64,000 bases of DNA from the NCBI GenBank assembly GCA_040879985.1, contig JBBDJH010000016.1:124001-188000 (forward strand). The letters are read 5' to 3'. Below the pieces are notes generated by a model that saw nothing but the letters and a program-made list of their open reading frames with translations, made no database searches and was not told the DNA's origin. This document shows positions 57,317 through 64,000 of this stretch, in pieces. How positions within the stretch are numbered: the stretch's first letter is position 1; every line of letters starts with the position of its first letter. The stretch comes from VRUE01 sp040879985. Its GTDB lineage: Bacteria; Actinomycetota; Thermoleophilia; Solirubrobacterales; 70-9. The position numbers and the translations under genes were made by a program.

Positions 57317-57352
57317 CTACGTTAGTGGTCAAACGACTGCTACAGTAGTCAT
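57308..57352. promoter_or_regulatory. Iteron-like operator before the MNT gene
   Basis: Direct repeats GTCAAAYGACTRC (57308-57320 and 57328-57340, 20-bp period) and an 8-bp inverted repeat ATGACTAC/GTAGTCAT (57313-57320, 57345-57352) end exactly at the ATG of the MNT gene. TACAGT (57341-57346) is a plausible -10, 6 nt before the start. It overlaps the pabAB stop codon and fits toxin-antitoxin autoregulation. Confidence 0.6.
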
Positions 57353-57973
57353 ATGGATGTCTCACGACCCTACGGTGTCATCTCGTACCCGCTGGACGGT
57401 GCGGTGCTGCACGTGCTTACGGGGACCACCGGGGGACTGAGCGGTCGCAGGGTCGCGGAGTTGACGGGGAACGCCCAGGAGGGGGTCAGGAAGGCCCTGC
57501 GGCGGCTTGCCGGCACCGGGATCGTCGAGGAAAGCGAGGCCGGCAACGCGATCCTCTATAGCTTCAACCGCCGACACCTGGCGGCGCCCGCCATCGAGCA
57601 GCTGACCGATCTGCGACGGGCGTTCCTGAAGCGACTCACGGACGCCTTGGGGGAGTGGGCGCCGGCGCCGTTGCACGCCTCGCTGTTCGGCTCCGCCGCG
57701 CGTGGCGACGGGGATATCAGCAGCGACATCGACCTCTTTCTCGTCCGTCCCGAAATCGTCGAGGCGGACGCTCCCGCGTGGCGCGAGCAGATCGAGGGCT
57801 TTCCCGGGGAGATCCGCGACTGGACCGGCAACCACGCGAACATCGTCGAGGTTTCGGAGTCTGCCCTGGCCGATCTGCGAGACCGCCGCCCGCCGGTCGT
57901 CGAAGGCCTTGAAGCCGATGCGGTGACCCTGCTCGGGCCGGAGGCCTCCGCTTTGCTGGAACCCGAAGCCTGA
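57353..57973 (+). CDS. HTH-MNT nucleotidyltransferase (antitoxin-like)
   Basis: The 206-residue protein has an N-terminal winged HTH (SGRRVAELTGNAQEGVRKALRRLAGTGIVEES, residues ~30-62). A minimal nucleotidyltransferase domain follows, with GSAARGDGDISSDIDL at residues 113-128, holding the two catalytic Asp. In MNT/HEPN pairs this enzyme AMPylates and silences the HEPN RNase. The HTH would bind the iteron-like operator just upstream. It overlaps the next gene by one base (TGATG). Confidence 0.85.
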   Translation: MDVSRPYGVISYPLDGAVLHVLTGTTGGLSGRRVAELTGNAQEGVRKALRRLAGTGIVEESEAGNAILYSFNRRHLAAPAIEQLTDLRRAFLKRLTDALGEWAPAPLHASLFGSAARGDGDISSDIDLFLVRPEIVEADAPAWREQIEGFPGEIRDWTGNHANIVEVSESALADLRDRRPPVVEGLEADAVTLLGPEASALLEPEA

Positions 57974-58389
57974 TGGCGCGCTCCCGCGGACGCAGCCAGC
58001 GCTGTTCGCCCCAGGATGCGCGCAAGCGCTGCAAGCACGCGATCAAGTTTCTCGAGGTGGCGGAGATCGCCGCCGGCGAGCATGAGCAGGATCCCGAGTA
58101 CGCGAGCGTCGCCGTCTCGCTTGCGGTTTTGGCCGGCATTGCGGCTGCCGACGCCGCTTGCTGCGCCGCGCTGGGCGAGCGCTCGCGCTCCCAAGATCAC
58201 CACGATGCGGAGCAGTTTCTGCGGCGTGTCAGAGGGGGCGGGGAGGCGGCCAAGCAACTCCACGGCCTGCTCAGCTTCAAGGATGAGGCGCAGTATGGCT
58301 TCTTCGACGTCGGGCCCGGCGAGTTGAGGAAGGCGCTGCGCGGGGCGCGAGCTCTGGTGGCGTTCGGCGAGGGCGCGCTTCGGCGCTGA
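57973..58389 (+). CDS. HEPN-like partner protein (putative RNase toxin)
   Basis: This 138-residue all-helical protein is encoded directly after the MNT gene. CKHAIKFLEVAEIA and AVSLAVLAGIAAADAACCAALGERSRSQDHHDAEQFLRRV fit a HEPN-type four-helix bundle; R-x4-H appears in ERSRSQDHH, as expected of the HEPN ribonuclease site. Position after an MNT gene makes a type VII toxin role likely, but sequence similarity is assessed only by eye. Confidence 0.68.
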   Translation: MARSRGRSQRCSPQDARKRCKHAIKFLEVAEIAAGEHEQDPEYASVAVSLAVLAGIAAADAACCAALGERSRSQDHHDAEQFLRRVRGGGEAAKQLHGLLSFKDEAQYGFFDVGPGELRKALRGARALVAFGEGALRR

Positions 58390-58455
58390 GCGGCGGTCCC
58401 GTGGCACCCGATCCCGGCGTCGACCTGGCCCGGGGCTTGGCCTCCGTGGATCCGC

Positions 58456-59703
58456 CTACAGACGGATCAGGTTCGCTGCGTCGATCTCCCGCGTGACGCC
58501 GCGGAAGTCGATCGTCAGCGGCGCCGTGGCGACGACCTCGCCGTACTCGATCCCCGGGTGTGCGGTGACGATCGCCGCCAGGTCGGCCGTGGCCAGGCCC
58601 TCGTCGAGGCCGACCGAGCGCAGGCCGAACTCGGCCAGCTCCGGCACGAAGGCGTCGTGGTAGGAGACCTCGGCGCCGAGCTCGCGCAGCAGGCCGACGA
58701 TCTCCAGCGCCGGCGACTCGCGGACGTCGCCGACGCCGGCCTTGTAGCTGACCCCGAGCAGCAGCACGCGCGAGCCCTTGACCGCCTTTTCGTCCTCGTT
58801 GAGGGCGCGCGCGATCCGGTCCACGCAGTAGGTCGGCTGGGAGCGGTTGACCTTGCCGGCCAGCTCGATGAACTCGGGGTAGAAGTCGTGCTCGCGGGCC
58901 TTGAAGGCGAGGTAGAAGGGATCGACCGGCAGGCAGTGGCCGCCCATCCCCGGGCCGGGGTCGAAGCGCATGAAGCCGAACGGCTTGGTCGCGGCGGCGT
59001 CGATCACCTCCCAGACGTCGATCCCGAGCCGCTCGCAGAGCTGCGAGAGCTCGTTGACGAGGGCGATGTTGACCGAGCGAAAGATGTTCTCGAGCAGCTT
59101 CGAGAGCTCGGCGGCCTCCGGGGTCGAAACCATGACGACCTCATCGCAGACCAGCTCGTAGAGCTGCCGGGCGCGCTCGGCGCAGGCCGGCGTCAGGCCG
59201 CCGACCAGCTTCGGCGTGCTGCGCACGTCATAGTCGGTGCGGCCGGGGTCGATCCGCTCGGGGGAGAAGGCGAGGTGGAGATCCTCGCCGGCGCGCAGGC
59301 CGGAGCGCTCGAGGATCGGCGCCAGCCGCTCACGCGTCGTGCCCGGGTAGGTGGTCGACTCGAGCACGACCAGCTGCCCCGCCTCCAGCACGTCGACAAG
59401 GCCCGCCGCCGCCCCGGTCAGGTAGGTGAGGTCGGGTTCGCGCGAGCCGGTCAGCGGCGTCGGCACGCAGATCACCACCGCCTCGCAGCCGGCCAGGTCG
59501 GCCGGGTCGCCGCTCGCCCGCAGGCTCCCGTCGAGCGCCGCAAGGGCGGCGTCGGGGATGTCCTCGATGTAGCTGCGCCCCTCGCCCAGCGCTGCGACCT
59601 TGGCCGCGTCGACCTCGAGGCCGACCACCTCCTGCCCCGCCTCGGCGAAGGACACGGCAAGCGGCAACCCGACGTACCCGAGCCCGACGATCCCGATCTT
59701 CAT
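58456..59703 (-). CDS. Nucleotide-sugar dehydrogenase (UDP-ManNAc/UDP-Glc dehydrogenase family)
   Basis: This NAD-dependent four-electron dehydrogenase of 415 residues makes a UDP-uronic acid for envelope glycans. The Rossmann motif GLGYVGLPLAVSFAEAG is at the N-terminus, STTYPGTTRE near residue 118, FSPERIDPG near 147, and the catalytic Cys lies in GMGGHCLPVDPFYL near residue 257. The GHCLPVDP form is that of the WecC/TviB group rather than the UDP-glucose 6-dehydrogenase group. ATG has TACACT 7 nt upstream (59711-59716), likely leaderless. Confidence 0.92.
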   Translation of the reverse strand: MKIGIVGLGYVGLPLAVSFAEAGQEVVGLEVDAAKVAALGEGRSYIEDIPDAALAALDGSLRASGDPADLAGCEAVVICVPTPLTGSREPDLTYLTGAAAGLVDVLEAGQLVVLESTTYPGTTRERLAPILERSGLRAGEDLHLAFSPERIDPGRTDYDVRSTPKLVGGLTPACAERARQLYELVCDEVVMVSTPEAAELSKLLENIFRSVNIALVNELSQLCERLGIDVWEVIDAAATKPFGFMRFDPGPGMGGHCLPVDPFYLAFKAREHDFYPEFIELAGKVNRSQPTYCVDRIARALNEDEKAVKGSRVLLLGVSYKAGVGDVRESPALEIVGLLRELGAEVSYHDAFVPELAEFGLRSVGLDEGLATADLAAIVTAHPGIEYGEVVATAPLTIDFRGVTREIDAANLIRL

Positions 59704-59733
59704 CGGCGGGAGTGTAGATGCCCGGGCTGGGAA

Positions 59734-61221
59734 CTAGCCGATCTCGGCGCCGAACGGAGGATGCCGGAAGTCGGGGACCGGGCGCATCGAGAATGGCACC
59801 GAGCCGCCTTTCCCGAAGTGCGCTCGCACCGCCCCGCGCTTGTTCCTTCCGTACCCCGTGGGGGCGAGACCTTGGAAGATCCCGAACCTGTCCGCACGGA
59901 CGGCAACTGCCTTACGCCACCCTTTCCCACGGCGGAGTTGAATCACGACCTTGCCGCCTTTGCTGTTTGGCGTGCGACCCCAGAAGGCGAGCCCCTTCTT
60001 GCGAGGGTAAGCCACGAAGGGGAATCGAAATGCGTAGAGCGACGCCTTGGGTTGGTCTTGAGCGACCGTCGGGCCGCGGAAGAAGAGACCCGATTCGGGC
60101 ATCAAGTACGAAGGGGTGTCTGGGAAGTGCTCGCCGTCGCGCAGGCTGTACCACATGAAGGTGCCTATGCCGGCTTGCCAAGCCCGGTAGAGGGCCTCAG
60201 ACGTCCAGCGCTTCAGGATCGACATCGGCAACCCACCGGGGTCCGGCGGCCGGGAGTCCCAGGAGACCTCGGTCAACCAGAGCGGGGTGCGCTTGAACTG
60301 ACTCTTGATCCGACCGGCTCGGTCGGCGGCTCGCAGCAGCTTTTGCAGCTTCTCGAGGTCGCCGAGCTGAACGTCGTTGACACCGCCTTCATGGGCGGGG
60401 CTGCCACTGGTGTAGGGGTGGATGTCGAAGATGTCGAAGTGGACGCCGCCGCCACAGTTGCCGGGCAGGGGCTGCGGGTGCTTGTGACCGCGCATGCAAA
60501 GTAGATCGCGAGTGAAGCGCATCGGCCCGATCGTGTACCGAGGCACGGCGATCGGCCCCAGGCCCGCGGCAATCACCACGTTGGACGGATCGACCCCCTT
60601 TACGGCCGCGTAGAACGCGTTGATCAACTCGCGGTAGAGCGCTGGCGAGACTGGCTTGCCGTCCTCGTACTGCGGCATGAAGAAGAGGCTCAGGTTGGGC
60701 TCGTTCAGCCCTTGCCAGTACTTGACCCGGGGGAGGCCACCGAACTGACCGCCATAGCGCTGCGCCGCGGCCGCGGCGAATGTCGCCAGCATGGCCGGGT
60801 CTGGCTTGCAGGGAGCATCGGTTTCGCTGGCGCCAGGACAGCGCTGCGCCCACAGTGGCGCGCCCCGGACCTGGAAGACGGGGATCAAACCGGCGTTGAC
60901 CGCATTGATCGCCCAGATGTCGAACTCTTCCCAGTCGTAGTTCGGATCTGCCGGATCCGCAGGGTTCCACGAGGCCGGCTGCCGGGTCGGAGCGATCCGT
61001 CCCCAGCGCAGGGGGGTCAGCGTCAGCTTGGACCCGGTCAGCTTGACGTTCTCAAACGCGGAAGGATCGTTCTCGTAAACGTAGGAGACGCCGGTATGCA
61101 GTGGTCGCGCGGCCTCCGCAGACGGTGCGCCCAGCCCGGCCAGGACAGCGGCGCAGGCAAGCCCGACGGTGAATATCCGCCTTGTCCCCAACGGGGTCCT
61201 GATCGCGAAGACCGGCGTCAA
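59734..61221 (-). CDS. Secreted glycoside hydrolase-like protein (clan GH-A fold)
   Basis: This 495-residue exported protein has a signal peptide (FTVGLACAAVLAGLGAPSAEAA). A (beta/alpha)8 barrel follows: PLRWGRIAP, the acid/base Glu in YWQGLNEPNLS near residue 175, FDIHPYTSG near 265, and a probable nucleophile Glu in PLWLTEVSWDSR near 316. This GH5/GH39-like set suggests cleavage of a polysaccharide. A small beta domain follows at ~420-495. It overlaps the preceding surface-protein gene by ATGA, and O-antigen-ligase and sugar dehydrogenase genes flank it. Confidence 0.82.
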   Translation of the reverse strand: MTPVFAIRTPLGTRRIFTVGLACAAVLAGLGAPSAEAARPLHTGVSYVYENDPSAFENVKLTGSKLTLTPLRWGRIAPTRQPASWNPADPADPNYDWEEFDIWAINAVNAGLIPVFQVRGAPLWAQRCPGASETDAPCKPDPAMLATFAAAAAQRYGGQFGGLPRVKYWQGLNEPNLSLFFMPQYEDGKPVSPALYRELINAFYAAVKGVDPSNVVIAAGLGPIAVPRYTIGPMRFTRDLLCMRGHKHPQPLPGNCGGGVHFDIFDIHPYTSGSPAHEGGVNDVQLGDLEKLQKLLRAADRAGRIKSQFKRTPLWLTEVSWDSRPPDPGGLPMSILKRWTSEALYRAWQAGIGTFMWYSLRDGEHFPDTPSYLMPESGLFFRGPTVAQDQPKASLYAFRFPFVAYPRKKGLAFWGRTPNSKGGKVVIQLRRGKGWRKAVAVRADRFGIFQGLAPTGYGRNKRGAVRAHFGKGGSVPFSMRPVPDFRHPPFGAEIG

Positions 61222-61826
61222 TTGCCTACTGCTTCGCCTTTTCGCCGCCGGATGAAGAATGCAACCGCCCAGATCAGGGCGGCCAGGATCGTCAGGGGCA
61301 GCAGCAACCCCGTCTCGCCCGGGCTCGTCGACCCCAGCGCCCCGCCGAGTACCTCGACGATGCCCGACGAGCCACTCGCCTGGATTGCCGATGCTTTGCC
61401 CGGTGCTCCCGGGGTCGTCTGGGCGACTTGCGGGTCGGCGCCACCGCCTTGATCGCCACTCCCGCCCGTCGAGGCGGACCCGCCGTGTTGGCTTCCTTCG
61501 GCGTCGTCGGATCCAGCCCCATCGGGTGAACCCGGAATCGGTGCCGGCGCCGTCTCCGCCGCGACTTCCGCCGCTGCGCGACCATCTCGGCCGAGCCTCT
61601 CGAGTTGCCGTGCCCGGCGAGGGCCAAGCACCTTGTCGGGCGAGCGCTTGGCTCCCGCTTCGGAATCCTTATCTCCGCCAGAGGTCGGAAAGCTCTCGGT
61701 GTACTGGTTGACCGCCGAATTTCCAGGGGGAATCAGCGATTCGTCCGCCCCGAGCACTGCGCTGGGCAGCGCGCCCAGCACCATGAGCGCCGCCGTCAGC
61801 CCGAGTCCGGTTTTGAATTGCATCAT
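61218..61826 (-). CDS. Surface-anchored low-complexity protein
   Basis: The 202-residue protein has a signal peptide (LTAALMVLGALPSAVLGA), a Ser/Gly/Asp/Pro-rich middle (residues ~40-150) and a C-terminal membrane helix (LLLPLTILAALIWAVAFFI) with a positive tail (RRRKGEAVGN). This resembles a stalk anchored on the outer face of the membrane. It overlaps the glycoside hydrolase gene, implying joint expression. No family recognised; ATG at 61823 is an alternative start. Confidence 0.65.
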   Translation of the reverse strand: MMQFKTGLGLTAALMVLGALPSAVLGADESLIPPGNSAVNQYTESFPTSGGDKDSEAGAKRSPDKVLGPRRARQLERLGRDGRAAAEVAAETAPAPIPGSPDGAGSDDAEGSQHGGSASTGGSGDQGGGADPQVAQTTPGAPGKASAIQASGSSGIVEVLGGALGSTSPGETGLLLPLTILAALIWAVAFFIRRRKGEAVGN

Positions 61827-61903
61827 CTGGTTCCTCGCGAGCGTCCCACCTGGAAGTCAACGGGCATAGGTCCGTCCGGCTTGGACTCATAGCATTTAAC
61901 AGG

Positions 61904-63856
61904 ATGGACTCGACATTGATGCGGAAGCGAATGCTGTTCCCGGGCTTGGCGCGGGATATCGAGTGGAACAGCCTCGCGGTCTGGTTGCTCGGCTTTGGAC
62001 TCGTTTCCTATCTCGGCCTCAAGGGCGGTGGCTATGACCCTCTCGTCCATGGTCAGGTTGGGATAGCCGTCTGGTGGATCCTGCTGGTCGGGGTTCTAAT
62101 CGGGGCGCTGCCGACGGGTAAAATGGGAGTTCTCGCCTGGGCCACGCTCGGCCTATTGGCGGTATTCGTCGCCTGGACCGCTCTCAGCCTCGGCTGGACG
62201 GAGAGCACGGAGCGGACTTCCGCAGATCTAGCCCGTGTTGCCGCCTACATTGGAGTCTTCGCGCTCGCGCTCTTTGCGGCGGGAAAAGACAGCGTTCGGT
62301 CGATCGTTTCCTCGGTTGCTGCCGGGATCGCGCTGGTAGGAGTCGTTGCGCTGCTCTCTCGCCTGCATCCCGCCTGGTTTCCAAACGCGGGACAGACCGC
62401 CGCCTTCCTCAATCCCGGCCAGGAACGGCTCTCCTATCCGCTGAATTACTGGAACGGCCTTGCCGCGCTGATCGCAATCGGCCTTCCCCTGCTTCTGCAG
62501 GTCGCCGCGGACGCAAAGTCGGTTCTCGCTCGGGGGCTCGCCTCCGCGAGCCTCCCAGCACTGATCCTCGCGGCCTTTTTCACTCTCTCCCGCGCCGGCA
62601 TTGCCGCCGCGGTTCTGGCCCTGCTCATCTTTCTCATACTTGCCGCGGATCGATTGCCGAAGTTACTGACGCTGCTTGTCGGCGGAGCGGGTGGGGCTCT
62701 CCTCGTCCTCGCCGCCAATGGGCGCGAGAGCCTTCGGGGTGGGTTGCTGAACCCCACGGCCGCCGAGCAGGGCAACGAGATGCTGCTGATGACCGTGCTC
62801 GTGTGCATTGCCGTGGGCGCTCTGCAGGTCGGCATTTCGCTCATCCTCCGCAAGTGGGGCCGTCCATCCTGGACGCGCGTTCCGCGCCGGCACTCTTTGA
62901 TCGCAACCAGCCTCGCCGCATTGGTGGCCCTGATAGCGCTCGTCGCGTTTGACGCCCCGGACCGAGCCGCTGACGGGTGGAGCGAATTTAAGCAGTCGAG
63001 CGGGCCGGGTGATGGAACCGGCCGGCTCGGCAGTGCTGCGGGCCAGAGTCGCTACCAGTTCTGGAGTTCGGCGGTGGAGGAGAACGCGACGAGGCCGTTG
63101 ACCGGCACCGGATCCGGAACCTTCGAATACTGGTGGACTCGCAACGGCGGCCTTGCCGAGATCGTGCGCGACACGCACTCTCTTTACTTGCAGACGCTCG
63201 GCGAGTTGGGAATCGTCGGCCTTGCGCTGCTCGCTGCCTTCTTACTGATGATCCTGATCGGCGGCGGCCGCGAACTGCTGCGATCCATCCCAACCGAGCG
63301 GTCGCTGCTGGCCGCTGCACTGGCTGGCTGTGTTGCCTTCTGCCTTACCGCGGCCTTCGACTGGATGTGGCAGATCCCAGTGCTCGCCGTGGCCCTGCTG
63401 CTGCTTGCATCCGCTTTGGTGCGCGGGCCGCTCCCGAGGCCGGATGGCGCAGCGGGTATTCGGCTTCCCCAGCGGCTCGGCGTCGCTGTCCTCGCGATCG
63501 CCGCGATTGTTGCGATCGCAATCCCGCTCACCTCGGCGAGCTTCGTGCGCCAGAGCGAGGCGGACGCGCGCTCAGGCGATCTTGTCGGGGCGTTGAACGC
63601 GGCCGTTACGGCGCAGAACGTGCAGCCCCACGCGGCGACGCCACGACTCCAAGAGGCACTTGTGCGGGAGCGGTTGGGCGAATTCGGACTTGCGGCCGAC
63701 GCAGCCCGTGCCGCGACTGTGAGGGAGTCGACCAACTGGCGTACCTGGTTCGTGCTGTCGCGCCTCGAGGCCGAGCGCGGGCGCGCCGGGCCGGCGGTGG
63801 CCGCCTATAGGCGCGCCAAGTCCTTGAACCCCAACTTCTCCCTTTTCGCCCGATGA
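61904..63856 (+). CDS. O-antigen ligase/polymerase-like membrane protein (Wzy/WaaL type)
   Basis: This 650-residue polytopic protein has about 12 membrane helices. The O-antigen ligase region holds YPLNYWNGLAALIAIGLPLL near residue 180 and TGTGSGTFEYWW...VRDTHSLYLQTLGELGIVGLALL near 405-440, with the conserved Arg and His of the Wzy/WaaL loop. A C-terminal ~85 residues form TPR-like helices (ADARSGDLVGALNAAVTAQNVQPHAATPRLQEALV). It would join or polymerise envelope glycan units. It is divergent from the surface-protein gene. Confidence 0.88.
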   Translation: MDSTLMRKRMLFPGLARDIEWNSLAVWLLGFGLVSYLGLKGGGYDPLVHGQVGIAVWWILLVGVLIGALPTGKMGVLAWATLGLLAVFVAWTALSLGWTESTERTSADLARVAAYIGVFALALFAAGKDSVRSIVSSVAAGIALVGVVALLSRLHPAWFPNAGQTAAFLNPGQERLSYPLNYWNGLAALIAIGLPLLLQVAADAKSVLARGLASASLPALILAAFFTLSRAGIAAAVLALLIFLILAADRLPKLLTLLVGGAGGALLVLAANGRESLRGGLLNPTAAEQGNEMLLMTVLVCIAVGALQVGISLILRKWGRPSWTRVPRRHSLIATSLAALVALIALVAFDAPDRAADGWSEFKQSSGPGDGTGRLGSAAGQSRYQFWSSAVEENATRPLTGTGSGTFEYWWTRNGGLAEIVRDTHSLYLQTLGELGIVGLALLAAFLLMILIGGGRELLRSIPTERSLLAAALAGCVAFCLTAAFDWMWQIPVLAVALLLLASALVRGPLPRPDGAAGIRLPQRLGVAVLAIAAIVAIAIPLTSASFVRQSEADARSGDLVGALNAAVTAQNVQPHAATPRLQEALVRERLGEFGLAADAARAATVRESTNWRTWFVLSRLEAERGRAGPAVAAYRRAKSLNPNFSLFAR

Positions 63857-63890
63857 GATACTTCCACGCCGACCTGTTGAAAGGGGTTCG

Positions 63891-64000
63891 ATGAGTTTCC
63901 CCGGCCGTATCGTGATTTTTCTGTCGCTCGCTGCGCTGCCGCTTCTTGCCGTCGGCTGCGGCGAAACCGTGATCGACGACGTCAAGACCGAGGGCGCGAT
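63891..64000 (+). CDS. Lipoprotein, 5' part only (runs off the window)
   Basis: The first 36 codons encode a lipoprotein signal peptide (RIVIFLSLAALPLLAVGC, lipobox LAVGC near residue 23) followed by GETVIDDVKTEGA. GAAAGGGG upstream gives a ribosome site. The start of the mature region recalls small actinobacterial lipoproteins of the DUF4333 type, but too little is present to assign it. Confidence 0.7.
   Translation, partial: MSFPGRIVIFLSLAALPLLAVGCGETVIDDVKTEGA

Overview
This window is about 64 kb of a high-GC bacterial chromosome. Several features point to a deep-branching actinobacterium, most plausibly Thermoleophilia/Solirubrobacterales. These are strongly G/C-ending codons, a CGAAC-N4-GTTCG LexA box in front of lexA, a fadA2/fabG4/htdX-like lipid cluster, an HtdX-type double hotdog protein, large secreted proteins with repeated LPPG(L/M) modules, and many genes that seem to be transcribed without a leader. 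The taxonomic placement is an inference.

Layout. 1-5 kb holds an ABC exporter pair, a VOC protein and the glycolytic operon gapA-pgk-tpiA-gpmI, followed by tgt. 8-13 kb holds a membrane Ser/Thr kinase with a lipoprotein, a phosphoesterase, argS and a MinD/CpsD-like ATPase. 13-21 kb carries cytochrome c maturation genes (ccmH and ccmG, then ccmE and ccmF) around tRNA-Gly, an ArsR-like regulator, a 991-residue secreted protein and a glycosyltransferase, with secG behind them. 22-24 kb is an alkane hydroxylase operon (alkB, rubredoxin, TetR regulator) with a clear palindromic operator. 24-27.4 kb is an accessory, decaying stretch: a deletion-ridden MFS gene, a frameshifted HTH gene, vapBC and a broken ORF, ending at tRNA-Leu. 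lexA, an SDR, the RNase P RNA and secreted proteins follow.

31-38 kb has a carboxymuconolactone decarboxylase-like gene, glnA, a collapsed MMPL gene, a YyaL-type thioredoxin-fold protein, a GGDEF-EAL protein and an acyl-CoA synthetase. 38.66-43.3 kb is a less GC-rich island with an archaeal-type/STAND-like ATPase behind duplicated palindromic operators and a convergent KAP P-loop NTPase with two membrane segments. It is the best candidate here for an undescribed defence-like system. 43.3-54.3 kb is a long minus-strand lipid/acyl-CoA region: succinyl-CoA-ligase-like genes, ferredoxin, thiolase, FabG4-like reductase, MaoC/HtdX, two acyl-CoA dehydrogenases and an MMPL transporter. 54.3-58.4 kb has pabC, a fused pabAB and an MNT/HEPN toxin-antitoxin pair. 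The window ends in envelope polysaccharide genes and a truncated lipoprotein gene.

The most unusual sequence-level signal is a set of palindromic elements. One family (5029-5084, 23900-23949, 50355-50404) sits just after a stop codon. In two of three copies the 3' arm holds the Shine-Dalgarno sequence of the next gene, which suggests hairpin-controlled translational coupling. Another palindrome lies in frame inside the linker of pabAB. Several genes (MFS, MMPL, HTH/nucleotidyltransferase) look as if their middles were cut out.
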